Shown one piece after another: positions 1 through 7,162 of a DNA stretch of 64,000 bases (within the stretch, counting starts at the first letter, position 1; each line of letters begins with the position of its first letter). The DNA is from Winogradskyella sp046545555. Lineage in GTDB: Bacteria > Bacteroidota > Bacteroidia > Flavobacteriales > Flavobacteriaceae. A program made the translations under genes and the position numbers. The notes beneath the pieces were generated by a model that did not search any database, was not told the origin of the DNA, and worked only from the letters and a program-made list of their open reading frames with translations. The DNA is taken from assembly GCF_046545555.1 (NCBI RefSeq), contig NZ_JBHZTH010000005.1, positions 124,001 to 188,000 on the forward strand, given 5' to 3'.

Positions 1-360
1 AAAGATTTTTCCGAACCAAAATCAATAAACGGGATTTTCGAAGATGAAAAATATTGGATTTATTCGGCTGTGATTTCACCAGATGGCAACTATTTAGTTT
101 TTAATTCTTATGATGCACCAAACGGAGCAGGTGGCGAAGATATTTTTGTTTCTAAAAAAACTGAAAATGGATGGAGTATTGCAAAACCAATTAGCTCATT
201 AGTAAACACTAAAGATGAAGAAAGCAGTCCGCGATTTTCGAGAGACGGTAAATATTTTTTCTTTAGTAGAGCAGAAAATTTAGGAAATTACGAGTATGGA
301 GAATGGAGTATCTTGTTTATGGAAACTGAATACCTCAATTTGGAAAATCTTGACAACTAA
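1..360 (+). CDS. PD40/TolB-like beta-propeller protein, C-terminal end (5' truncated by window edge)
   Basis: The reading frame is open from the first base of the window, so this is the 3' end of a longer gene. The GTG at 70 is not a credible start, because coding continues upstream of it. The visible ~119 residues contain two beta-propeller-type strands with the ISPDGNYLVF and FSRDGKYFFFSR motifs typical of WD40-like PD40 repeats in TolB/OmpA-associated proteins. It probably acts in the periplasm or at the cell surface; the function of the full protein cannot be told. It ends 10 bases before the next gene, in the same direction, so the two may be cotranscribed. Confidence 0.7.
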   Translation, partial: KDFSEPKSINGIFEDEKYWIYSAVISPDGNYLVFNSYDAPNGAGGEDIFVSKKTENGWSIAKPISSLVNTKDEESSPRFSRDGKYFFFSRAENLGNYEYGEWSILFMETEYLNLENLDN

Positions 361-370
361 AAATAAACTT

Positions 371-889
371 ATGAAATTTGTATTTACACTAATAACAATT
401 CTAACAATTACTTCATTTTCCTTAGGGCAAACGACAATTGACGTTTCTAAAATTCAAACAGTTAAAGAAAATGGAATTAAGATTAGCACCTTTAACGGCA
501 AACCATTTTCAGGTCATATAACAGAAAGCTTTTCGAATGGTAAGCCTAAATCTTGGCAAACTATAAAAGATGGATTAGCAAATGGCTTATGGCAAGAATG
601 GTATGAAAACGGACAACTTAAATATAGTGCGTTTTGGCTTGATGGAAAAGGACACGGACTTTGGGAATATTATCACGAAAATGGAGTTTTAAGACAAGAA
701 GAGTTTTACGATATGGATATACCAATCGGAATTTTCAAATTTTACTTCAATAACGGACAAACCAAATCTAAAACGAGTTGGATGAATGGAAAAAAGCACG
801 GAATTTGGAATTACTATAATGAAAATGGTCTTTTACAAAAGACAGAAGTTTATGAATATGACGAGCTAATTTCAACAAAATCGGATTAA
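371..889 (+). CDS. YwqK-like MORN-repeat variant exported protein
   Basis: A 172-residue protein starting with a signal peptide (hydrophobic segment ending near SLGQ). It then carries at least four copies of a MORN-variant repeat of the form ENGxLxxxxxWxxGKxHGxWxYYxENG. Such repeats are labelled 'YwqK family antitoxin' in databases; many flavobacterial members are exported and of unknown role, and no toxin partner is recognisable here. The ATG at 371 is preferred to the in-frame ATG at 296, which would overlap the preceding gene by 65 bases and put residues before the signal peptide. It lies just downstream of the PD40 gene and is followed by a dispersed intergenic repeat. Confidence 0.75.
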   Translation: MKFVFTLITILTITSFSLGQTTIDVSKIQTVKENGIKISTFNGKPFSGHITESFSNGKPKSWQTIKDGLANGLWQEWYENGQLKYSAFWLDGKGHGLWEYYHENGVLRQEEFYDMDIPIGIFKFYFNNGQTKSKTSWMNGKKHGIWNYYNENGLLQKTEVYEYDELISTKSD

Positions 890-894
890 AAAAC

Positions 895-1022
895 GTTGCC
901 TAACAACGTGTATAGTCAATTGCTTGGGCAAGTGCTTATTTGGAAAATTCCTTCGGAATTTTCTCGCGTTCGTTTTTGTTTACTAATATAGTTGCTCAAA
1001 CACATAATGAACCATACACAAA
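895..1022 (+). repeat. Dispersed intergenic repeat, copy A
   Basis: Starts a few bases after a stop codon. Its left end (GCCTAACAACGTGTATAG, then TCAATTGCT) resembles the left end of the copy at 2728. Its right part (TGCTCAAACACATAAT near 994) resembles TGCCCAAACACGTAAC in that copy. Between them is a perfect 9-bp hairpin, GAAAATTCC/GGAATTTTC, at 943-963. The rest of the gap up to 1175 shows nothing recognisable. Confidence 0.55.
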
Positions 1023-1175
1023 ACCAGATTCGCGCATTTGAAAGCAGAATAAATAACTTAACTATATCTACTAGAAAATGGTTCAATTTTTAATTATTAT
1101 TCAGGATAACGACGTTTTGAATTGTTTTATAAATAAAAACTTACCAAACTAGGTTTTGACAACTCATATAAAACT

Positions 1176-2141
1176 ATGAAACAATTATTATTAATTACAT
1201 TTCTATTTTCAAATACTCTTTATGCCCAAATTATACCTTTCAATGGCAAACTGTTAGATCATAAAACTAAGGAGCCTATTGCCTTCGCTCACATACAATT
1301 TAAAAATTCTAATATAGGTGTTTCCACTACGGAGGATGGAAAATTTAAACTCGTCATAGAAAAAAAACTTTTAAATTCTGAAGTATTTATCTCTTGCTTA
1401 AGTTATAAAGACACTCTCGTTATTGCCAACCAAATATATAACAAAGACTTTTATTTACAACCAAAAACAGTACAACTAAAAGAAGTAGTTATTGAAAAAT
1501 ATGAAGCTAAAAAAGTTACTATAGGCACAATAAAAGGTAAGAAAAAAACAAGGCATTTACATAGGCAAGACACCACTATGATTGCACAATTTATTACAGG
1601 CAACAAAATAAATTCATCCATTAATTATTTAGAAAAAGTGACCTTAAAGTTTACTGATAAAATCATTAACCAATCAAAAATTAGAATTAGAATTTATGAC
1701 AGAGACTCAATTAGTGGAGCTCCTCTTAATGATCTTCTTTCAGAGAGTATTATTATTAATATTAACAATACACAAAAAAAATATGAAGTAGATTTTGCTG
1801 ATTTTTTTGTAGAGGTTCCTGAAGATGGTTTTTTTGTTGCAATTGAAAAACTTATTATCCCAATGAATAGATGTTTCATTGCTCCTATTGAAAAATCCAC
1901 ATACCCAAGGTATACTTCAGAATTTAACAAGAAAAAGGAATCAAAAGATTCAGAAAATTCAAAGTTATTAAGTTTTGAAAAATACCGTGATGAAGTAACT
2001 TCTTATGCTCCCGTAGTATATCTATCTGATAAAAAAGAAAAGCATATTGATTTCGGCAACCTATATTCCTTAAATTCAAACAAATGGGAGGTGTACAAAA
2101 TAGGATATATGCTGCCTATGGAAATAATATTATCTAATTAG
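1176..2141 (+). CDS. Exported carboxypeptidase-regulatory-like domain protein
   Basis: 321 residues. An N-terminal signal peptide ends near LYAQ. It is followed by a carboxypeptidase-D regulatory-like beta-sandwich (about residues 20-105; motif KLLDHKTKEPIAFAHIQ, then GVSTTEDGKF and a VxLKEVVIE strand). This domain is common at the N-terminus of SusC and DUF5686 proteins and in stand-alone Bacteroidota proteins. The remaining ~210 residues are a conserved-looking but unnamed beta-rich region (IRIRIYDRDSISGAPLNDLL; PEDGFFVAIE) seen in similar flavobacterial proteins. Probably periplasmic or outer-membrane associated; no catalytic motif is visible. It stands alone between two noncoding gaps and its function is unknown. 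Confidence 0.7.
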   Translation: MKQLLLITFLFSNTLYAQIIPFNGKLLDHKTKEPIAFAHIQFKNSNIGVSTTEDGKFKLVIEKKLLNSEVFISCLSYKDTLVIANQIYNKDFYLQPKTVQLKEVVIEKYEAKKVTIGTIKGKKKTRHLHRQDTTMIAQFITGNKINSSINYLEKVTLKFTDKIINQSKIRIRIYDRDSISGAPLNDLLSESIIININNTQKKYEVDFADFFVEVPEDGFFVAIEKLIIPMNRCFIAPIEKSTYPRYTSEFNKKKESKDSENSKLLSFEKYRDEVTSYAPVVYLSDKKEKHIDFGNLYSLNSNKWEVYKIGYMLPMEIILSN

Positions 2142-2253
2142 GGTATTATAATAATTATCTATTTACCAGAATATCGCTCTAAAAAATTAATAACGTGGCA
2201 CATTTTGACGCAACCAATTAAATATTTCTGTATCTATTAAAAAAAATCTTAAC

Positions 2254-2724
2254 ATGAAAAAGAACTTTCTTATTGCTATTAGTTTATTATTCTTTAATAT
2301 AATAATAGGACAAAATAATGCTATTAAAATTACTAATATCAATTCAAACAAAGAAAAAATCATCAAAGAGAACAAAAGAATAAAACTAACAACATTTGAC
2401 GGAAGAAAAATTAAAGGTCGTTTTAAAATTGAAAATAGCAGTACAATTATTATTGATGACGTCCGAATAGATTTGCCCGACATTGATTCATTGAAACGGA
2501 ATCCCCTTTTGGTTTCCATTTTCACTTCTGGATTTCTAATTTATGGTGGTGCTGTGATGGCTGGTTTTGGAGTTCTAATTGGTGTTTTAGTTGATTCAGC
2601 AGCTTTTTGGCTGACTATCCCAGCAGCTGGCATGATTTATACTGGAATAAAATCACCAAACTTTAATAAGAATCATAAAAAAGACAAAGGTTGGAAATTT
2701 GAAATCATAACAATATCTGATTAA
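2254..2724 (+). CDS. Hypothetical exported or membrane protein
   Basis: 156 residues beginning with a signal-peptide-like segment (KKNFLIAISLLFFNIIIGQ). A short basic region resembling an SH3-like or LSm-type beta strand set follows (RIKLTTFDGRKIKGRFKIE, STIIIDDVRIDL). Then come two hydrophobic stretches (about residues 88-110 and 112-130) that probably span the membrane, and a lysine-rich tail. I do not recognise the family. The gene is a single-gene unit followed immediately by a dispersed intergenic repeat, as with several neighbours in the first 7 kb. The ATG at 2254 is the natural start because it produces the signal sequence. Confidence 0.6.
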   Translation: MKKNFLIAISLLFFNIIIGQNNAIKITNINSNKEKIIKENKRIKLTTFDGRKIKGRFKIENSSTIIIDDVRIDLPDIDSLKRNPLLVSIFTSGFLIYGGAVMAGFGVLIGVLVDSAAFWLTIPAAGMIYTGIKSPNFNKNHKKDKGWKFEIITISD

Positions 2725-2727
2725 AAC

Positions 2728-2850
2728 ATGCTACAACAATGTTATAATTCATTGCTAGTTATAGCCTACTTACGAAAGTATTCGCAGACTTTCTATCTGT
2801 GATTTATTTGCTAACCTTAATGCCCAAACACGTAACAAAATCATATGCTA
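2728..2850 (+). repeat. Dispersed intergenic repeat, copy B
   Basis: Begins right after the stop of the preceding gene (CTACAACAATGTTATAATTC) and runs to CATATGC. Positions 2787-2848 align without gaps to 5445-5506, with 54 of 62 bases identical. The centre can form a hairpin, GAAAGT/ACTTTC (about 2774-2793), followed by TATCTGTGATTTATTTGC. No reading frame of note is present. Confidence 0.7.
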
Positions 2851-2888
2851 GACCTTTAAGCAATATTTGAAGAAACAGTAAAAATACA

Positions 2889-3758
2889 ATGAAAGAAGGA
2901 AAAATAGAGACTTATCACTTCCTGAAAGATGAACCTAAAAAAAGACAGTTTGATATTTATGATTTAGCAGAATATCAAAAGTTGAATTATGAACATTCTT
3001 CAAAACCACACTCACATAGCTTTTACCAAATAATTTGGTTTAAGAACAATAGTGGAAATCACTTTATCGATTTTGAGAGCTATAACATAAAAGAGGACAG
3101 AATATTTTTTGTAGCAAAGAATCAAGTCCATTATTTTGAAAAACGTTCAGACTACAGTGGATATTTAATTCATTTCAACGAATCATTTCTTTTAAGTAAT
3201 GAAACTGATATTAATTTTTTCTTTACCTATTCAATCTTTAATAATAAACAAGAACCGTTTTTTCAAACACCAAAAAGTCTTGAACACGTACTAATAAATT
3301 ATTTGTCTCAAATTGAGAATGAAGTAGTAAATACTAATGAATTTGGTAATAGCGATATCCTTTCAAACTTATTAAAATCAATGTTTTTAGTAATTGAACG
3401 GGAAAAAAAGAAAAATGCTGAAATTAATCAGAAACCTGATAACAGTAATTACCTTAAATTTCGAGACCTTTTAGAAAATAATTTTCATAAAAAATGGACT
3501 GTATCTGACTTTGCCAAGGAATTAGCAATTTCTACCAAAACGTTAAACTCAATTGTCAAGTCAGAAATTGGGATAACCGTGTCTCAAACAATTTCAGATA
3601 GAATTATCCTCGAAGCAAAAAGAAAGTTAACGCATTCCAATTCATATATAAATCAAATTGCTTTTGATTTAGGCTTCAACGACCCATACTATTTTACCAA
3701 ATTCTTCAAAAAGCATGTTAAATGCTCGCCAGCAGATTTTAGAAACTCTATTTCCTAA
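2889..3758 (+). CDS. AraC family transcriptional regulator
   Basis: 289 residues. The N-terminal ~160 residues look like the cupin-type AraC sensor domain (HSHSFYQIIWF, a histidine-containing strand). The C-terminal ~100 residues contain the two helix-turn-helix motifs of the AraC/XylS family. The first is WTVSDFAKELAISTKTLN; the second ends in the family signature IAFDLGFNDPYYFTKFFKKH, then PADFRNS. It is cytosolic and DNA-binding, and the ligand is unknown. The next gene (3841) is 82 bases downstream in the same direction and encodes a small exported protein; a regulator-target link is possible but not shown. Confidence 0.88.
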   Translation: MKEGKIETYHFLKDEPKKRQFDIYDLAEYQKLNYEHSSKPHSHSFYQIIWFKNNSGNHFIDFESYNIKEDRIFFVAKNQVHYFEKRSDYSGYLIHFNESFLLSNETDINFFFTYSIFNNKQEPFFQTPKSLEHVLINYLSQIENEVVNTNEFGNSDILSNLLKSMFLVIEREKKKNAEINQKPDNSNYLKFRDLLENNFHKKWTVSDFAKELAISTKTLNSIVKSEIGITVSQTISDRIILEAKRKLTHSNSYINQIAFDLGFNDPYYFTKFFKKHVKCSPADFRNSIS

Positions 3759-3840
3759 TTTCACCAACTTTAGTCGCTTTTGTCCATTTTATACAGTTCC
3801 CATTGAACATACTTTTGCATTGTAACATAAAATATATACA

Positions 3841-4227
3841 ATGAATCTTAAAAGAAAATTATCAATCGGAATACTGTCTGTATTTGCAGTAGTATCATTA
3901 TTAACTTTAACATCAATGACAACGGACAAAAAAGAAACGAAAGCCTATTTAGAAATTACTTTAGACATTAAAGATGAAAATAGAGGAAGTGCCGCAGGAG
4001 TTTATATAAAGTATAAACAGCCATTTTTAAAACAAATAAATGGAGCGACTTCTAAAGAACTTTTAATTAGAACTGAAGATGTGCAAGTACTTCACGGATT
4101 TGAATCTGAAGAAGAGGCTAAAGCTTATTTAACTACAAAACTTTTTGAAAATGATGTAGTTAGAGAATTAAAGCCATTTTTGGCAAGCGATCCTGAAATA
4201 CGAATTTATTCTGTTTTTAAAAACTAA
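3841..4227 (+). CDS. Small exported protein with DUF1330-like/dimeric alpha-beta barrel features
   Basis: 128 residues with an N-terminal signal or anchor segment (IGILSVFAVVSLLTLTS). The rest is about 90 residues patterned like a ferredoxin-type dimeric alpha-beta barrel: strand KAYLEITLDI, YIKYKQPFLKQINGATSKEL, strand EDVQVLHGFESEEEAKAYL, and final strand DPEIRIYSVF. That order resembles DUF1330 and antibiotic-biosynthesis-monooxygenase folds, but the match is by eye only. An exported version is unusual for the fold. A rho-independent terminator follows at 4291-4318, so this is the last gene of its transcript, possibly shared with the AraC gene upstream. Confidence 0.6.
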   Translation: MNLKRKLSIGILSVFAVVSLLTLTSMTTDKKETKAYLEITLDIKDENRGSAAGVYIKYKQPFLKQINGATSKELLIRTEDVQVLHGFESEEEAKAYLTTKLFENDVVRELKPFLASDPEIRIYSVFKN

Positions 4228-4290
4228 ATGGAATTACCATAAGGGTATAAAAACTATGCCTAATAGCGCATGTAAAAAATAGCAGTACTA

Positions 4291-4318
4291 GCGTAAGCCA
4301 TTTGGTTTGCGCTTTTTT
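4291..4318 (+). terminator. Rho-independent terminator after 3841-4227
   Basis: GCGTAAGCC pairs with GGTTTGCGC through nine base pairs including two G-U wobbles, with an ATTT loop, and is followed directly by six T residues. It lies 64 bases after the stop. The sequence just before it (GCCTAATAGCGCATGT) weakly resembles the left end of repeat copy A, so this may also be the hairpin of a diverged repeat copy. Confidence 0.7.
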
Positions 4319-4417
4319 ATTATCTTTCGTCTATCCGAAAAGTATTGCAAATAAATCTGCCACTTTGGATATACAAAACCCTTAATGATAATAAACCCAA
4401 CGTTAATAATAGACCTT

Positions 4418-4669
4418 ATGAGTAATTTAACAAACATAAAATCGGAAATTGACAATTATGCGAATGACTCAAATTTAACTGAATTGCAAATCGTTGAAAA
4501 ACTAGAAAAATACTATTTTAATAAAAAAGTAAACGATAATTTAAAGCTATATAAAAAGCGAAAGAAAAAAGTGAGCGAAATAACAAAAGATCTAAAAATC
4601 TCGCCACGAAAATTTTATGCAATTTTAGAACAAAAGAAAATAGTACATAAAAAGTATAACAAAGAGTAA
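4418..4669 (+). CDS. Small lysine-rich hypothetical protein with HTH-like C-terminus
   Basis: 83 residues from the ATG at 4418; an in-frame ATG at 4385 would add eleven residues. The shorter form is preferred because the upstream segment reads like intergenic repeat (ACCCAACGTTAATAATAG). The protein is very rich in Lys, Asn and Glu. Its C-terminal half (VSEITKDLKISPRKFYAILEQKK) has the spacing of a helix-turn-helix, so it could bind nucleic acid. No family is recognised and coding potential rests on length and codon pattern, so confidence is moderate. It lies alone between two non-coding stretches. Confidence 0.5.
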   Translation: MSNLTNIKSEIDNYANDSNLTELQIVEKLEKYYFNKKVNDNLKLYKKRKKKVSEITKDLKISPRKFYAILEQKKIVHKKYNKE

Positions 4670-4816
4670 ATAAAAACAAACACTATCACCATTTATAATC
4701 AATGGTTTGTGGTGTTTGGAGAAAATCAAGAAATTCCGCACAATTCTTTCTTTGCAGGCGACACAAAAAAATCCTAGAGTACATTTTTATCCATCCTTAA
4801 ATAAGTTACATAGAAA

Positions 4817-5236
4817 ATGATTTTTAAATACTCCATTTGTCATCCTGAAAAAGAGAATATTGAATATAAAACAAATCCTATTTCGGAGAAGGAAGTTATA
4901 GAAATTGCTAAAACCTATCCTTGGATCGCAAAACTGAAATTTTCTGATACTTTAAACCCAGAAGATGTATATTATAGTCCATCCTTGGATTTCACAAATA
5001 TTAAAAACGGAATAAGTTTTTGTTTAACAGCTGGTTATGATGAAATTGGTAAATTAGAGTTCTCATTGTGGTTCAATAGACCGAAAAAAGTAAAAGTCTT
5101 ATTTGGTTTTTTAGAAGAAAAAGAAAAAATGGTTGTTGATGATTTTTGGTCATTAGACTTTGAAAAATCAATGAAATATCTCGAATATTTTGTAAACGGA
5201 AATTACTCACCAATAGAAGAACTCTATAAAAAATAG
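4817..5236 (+). CDS. Hypothetical small cytosolic protein
   Basis: 139 residues with no signal peptide or membrane segment. Composition is acidic-aromatic, with motifs YPWIAKLKF, LSLWF-like strand LEFSLWFNRPKKVKVLFGF, and a C-terminal helix (SLDFEKSMKYLEYF). The general look (a small mixed alpha-beta protein standing alone among repeats) is like many immunity-type or phage-related proteins, but I recognise no family and see no toxin partner. It is followed at once by a repeat copy at 5238. Confidence 0.55.
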   Translation: MIFKYSICHPEKENIEYKTNPISEKEVIEIAKTYPWIAKLKFSDTLNPEDVYYSPSLDFTNIKNGISFCLTAGYDEIGKLEFSLWFNRPKKVKVLFGFLEEKEKMVVDDFWSLDFEKSMKYLEYFVNGNYSPIEELYKK

Positions 5237-5237
5237 T

Positions 5238-5345
5238 ATTGTACATTTCGATTCTAAATTGATGGCTTGGCTTTTGGCTTCTAATAAAATTTCTGCTGAA
5301 ATTTTCTATCTATAAATAGTTGCTAACTTAGTTCCTTAACCATAT
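5238..5345 (+). repeat. Dispersed intergenic repeat, copy D
   Basis: Starts immediately after a stop codon. It contains a perfect 8-bp hairpin, AAAATTTC/GAAATTTT, at 5286-5305, followed by CTATCTATAAATAGTTGCTAAC. That last part parallels CTATCTGTGATTTATTTGCTAAC of copy B. Overall sequence identity is low; the order hairpin, TATCT, TTGCTAAC is kept. Confidence 0.45.
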
Positions 5346-5414
5346 AAACAGCCAATCCATTGCACGTCAGTTAGTAATTAAATTAACTTGTTACTGAGCC
5401 TATAAAATTAATTT

Positions 5415-5508
5415 CTAGTAAACCTACCTAGGTAGGTCCTTACGGACTTTATATCTACGATTTATTTGCTAACTTTAATTCTCAGAAACGTAACAAAATC
5501 ATATGCAA
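5415..5508 (+). repeat. Dispersed intergenic repeat, copy D2
   Basis: Positions 5445-5506 match 2787-2848 at 54 of 62 ungapped positions, including the identical block ACGTAACAAAATCATATGC. The hairpin here is GTCC-TTAC-GGAC (5437-5448), different from the hairpins of other copies. The copy ends six bases before the ATG of the next gene, which supports a start at 5514 rather than at 5466 inside the repeat. Confidence 0.68.
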
Positions 5509-5513
5509 ACAGG

Positions 5514-6671
5514 ATGTTAATAATTAAAAGAAAGCCTCATAAAATAATTTACTTGATTATTTTAATCTTAGGTGTTTTGTCATGTAAATCAGATATTAAA
5601 ACTGATAACAACAAACTAGAAAATTCAAAGATTGATAAAATTGATGCTTTAGGCAATCGCTATCTTGAGTTAGGTAGATTTAGCGGAACGATTTTAGTCT
5701 CTATTAATAATGCCGTTGTTTATAATCAGTCATTTGGCATGGCAGATTACGATAAAAAAATCCCATTTACTAAAAAAACAGCTTTTAAAATTGGTGAGTT
5801 AACTTCTCTTATAACAGAAGATATTATAAATACTTTAGTGAAAAAAGGAGAGATTAAGCTAACAGCGAAAATATCAAATTACCTGCAAAATTTTAACTCT
5901 GATTATACCCTCAAAGATTTACTAAGCAATAAAACTTCTGATAATTACAACACATTAGGCAAATTAATTGAAAGTGTAACTAATAAAAGTTATCAAAATA
6001 ATGTAGAAGAATACTGTGAGGATTTAAAACTAGACAACACCTATTTCAGCAAGTCTAATAGAGAATTAGCTAATGGTTATCTCTATCATAATTATAGAGG
6101 AAAAGGCCTTGAATTAGAGAAATCACCAAATTACGATTTGGATGTTTCGTTTAGCAGTATGGGATTAAAATCTACAGCAAATGATGTATTCAAAATTTTA
6201 AAATCAAGGTCAGAAGATTTAAATATTAGTGGTTATTTAGAAAACGACGGCTTTAGCTATTCCGCAATGAATACAACAAAAGACGAAAAATCTATAATCG
6301 TATTGAGTAATAGAAAACAGCCAATAACAGATGAGATTCTAAATAGTACAAAAGCAATTATCGATAGCGTTGCATATAAAATGCCACTGTTAAGAAAACC
6401 ATATGATATAGACACAAAAATTTTGGGAGATTTCTCAGGAAATTATTCAATTAATAAAAATGTAAACTTTAAGGTAATAAATACAAAGGACAGTTTATTT
6501 GTGTATATGGGACCTAATAAAATACATTTAATACCTCAATCTTCAACTCAATTTTATATGGAAAAAATGGATGCTTCTATGAGATTTATGAAAGATTCGA
6601 CAGGCGTTAATCGAATAGTTCTTCTGAATGGTTTTATGGATAGTGATGAACAAGCAGTAAGAATAAAATAA
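5514..6671 (+). CDS. Serine beta-lactamase/PBP-like lipoprotein lacking the catalytic Ser-x-x-Lys (probable pseudoenzyme)
   Basis: 385 residues from ATG 5514. A lipoprotein signal ends in LGVLSC (Cys 24). The body resembles class-C beta-lactamase-related hydrolases (Pfam Beta-lactamase): FSGTILVSINNAVVYNQSFG, then the segment FKIGELTSLIT, where active members read FRIGSxTK. The catalytic Ser is Glu 95 here and the Lys is Ser 98. The stretch between LLSNKTS and the Tyr-x-Asn region (NYNTLGKLIE) is also much shorter than usual. A C-terminal beta-rich domain (ILGDFSGNYSINKNVNFKV onward) matches the accessory domain often found in these proteins. It is expected on the periplasmic or outer face of a membrane. 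It probably binds rather than cleaves; its partner is unknown. Confidence 0.75.
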   Translation: MLIIKRKPHKIIYLIILILGVLSCKSDIKTDNNKLENSKIDKIDALGNRYLELGRFSGTILVSINNAVVYNQSFGMADYDKKIPFTKKTAFKIGELTSLITEDIINTLVKKGEIKLTAKISNYLQNFNSDYTLKDLLSNKTSDNYNTLGKLIESVTNKSYQNNVEEYCEDLKLDNTYFSKSNRELANGYLYHNYRGKGLELEKSPNYDLDVSFSSMGLKSTANDVFKILKSRSEDLNISGYLENDGFSYSAMNTTKDEKSIIVLSNRKQPITDEILNSTKAIIDSVAYKMPLLRKPYDIDTKILGDFSGNYSINKNVNFKVINTKDSLFVYMGPNKIHLIPQSSTQFYMEKMDASMRFMKDSTGVNRIVLLNGFMDSDEQAVRIK

Positions 6672-6689
6672 TTATCGCCTAGAAGGTAT

Positions 6690-6798
6690 TTCGTTAATTT
6701 ATAATGCAATCTTAAATGCAAACGCTCTGGCTAACTTTCTATCTATCATTTATTAGTTAGTATAACACTTGATGATATGATATACAAAAACGTTCCCT
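6690..6798 (+). repeat. Dispersed intergenic repeat, copy E (diverged)
   Basis: Follows the stop of the preceding gene and ends at the start of the next. It shares CTTTCTATCT (6737-6746), followed by ATTTATTAGTTAG, with copy B, plus an AT-rich right end (GATATGATATACAAAAACG). No clear central hairpin is visible. Assignment rests on position and partial similarity. Confidence 0.35.
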
Positions 6799-6801
6799 GC
6801 A

Positions 6802-7158
6802 ATGCAGAAAATGATAAGAAGATTTAACCTAAAGTTGATTGCGTTAGAATGTTTATCGCTAATTTTTATTATAAGCGGAATTGTTGCTGTTGGACTGATT
6901 AACTGGATAAATAAATTTGGATTAATAAACTCAATAGCAGTTCTAACTCTTACTTTCGGAATATCTTCAACGGGAATCTACTCCTCTGGTATTTTAAACA
7001 GATACTTAAATTATTTTTGTGGAATATTTGCAGAAGGATATGGAATGGCTTTTTTAATTGGAGGTTTGATTATATTATTTGTGGGAATTTCTGTTTTATG
7101 GAAAACTATTCAATTAACCAATAGTACTCTCCAAGAACGTAAAACGTCTAACTTCTAA
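6802..7158 (+). CDS. Small integral membrane protein, unknown function
   Basis: 118 residues with three hydrophobic segments (about residues 12-35, 40-62 and 78-103) joined by short loops, ending in a polar tail. This is the pattern of a small inner-membrane protein. No conserved motif or family is recognised. The start could also be the Met at 6811. It is the last member of the + strand accessory stretch and converges with the DUF5686 gene, whose stop codon lies only five bases beyond its own. Confidence 0.6.
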   Translation: MQKMIRRFNLKLIALECLSLIFIISGIVAVGLINWINKFGLINSIAVLTLTFGISSTGIYSSGILNRYLNYFCGIFAEGYGMAFLIGGLIILFVGISVLWKTIQLTNSTLQERKTSNF

Positions 7159-7162
7159 GTCA

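Noticed and set aside
296..370. In-frame upstream extension of the YwqK-like gene
   Set aside because: It would place 25 residues before a clear signal peptide and overlap the PD40 gene by 65 bases.
5466..5513. In-frame upstream start of the beta-lactamase-like gene
   Set aside because: The segment lies in repeat copy D2, which resembles another intergenic copy, so it is not coding; the lipoprotein signal fits the ATG at 5514.
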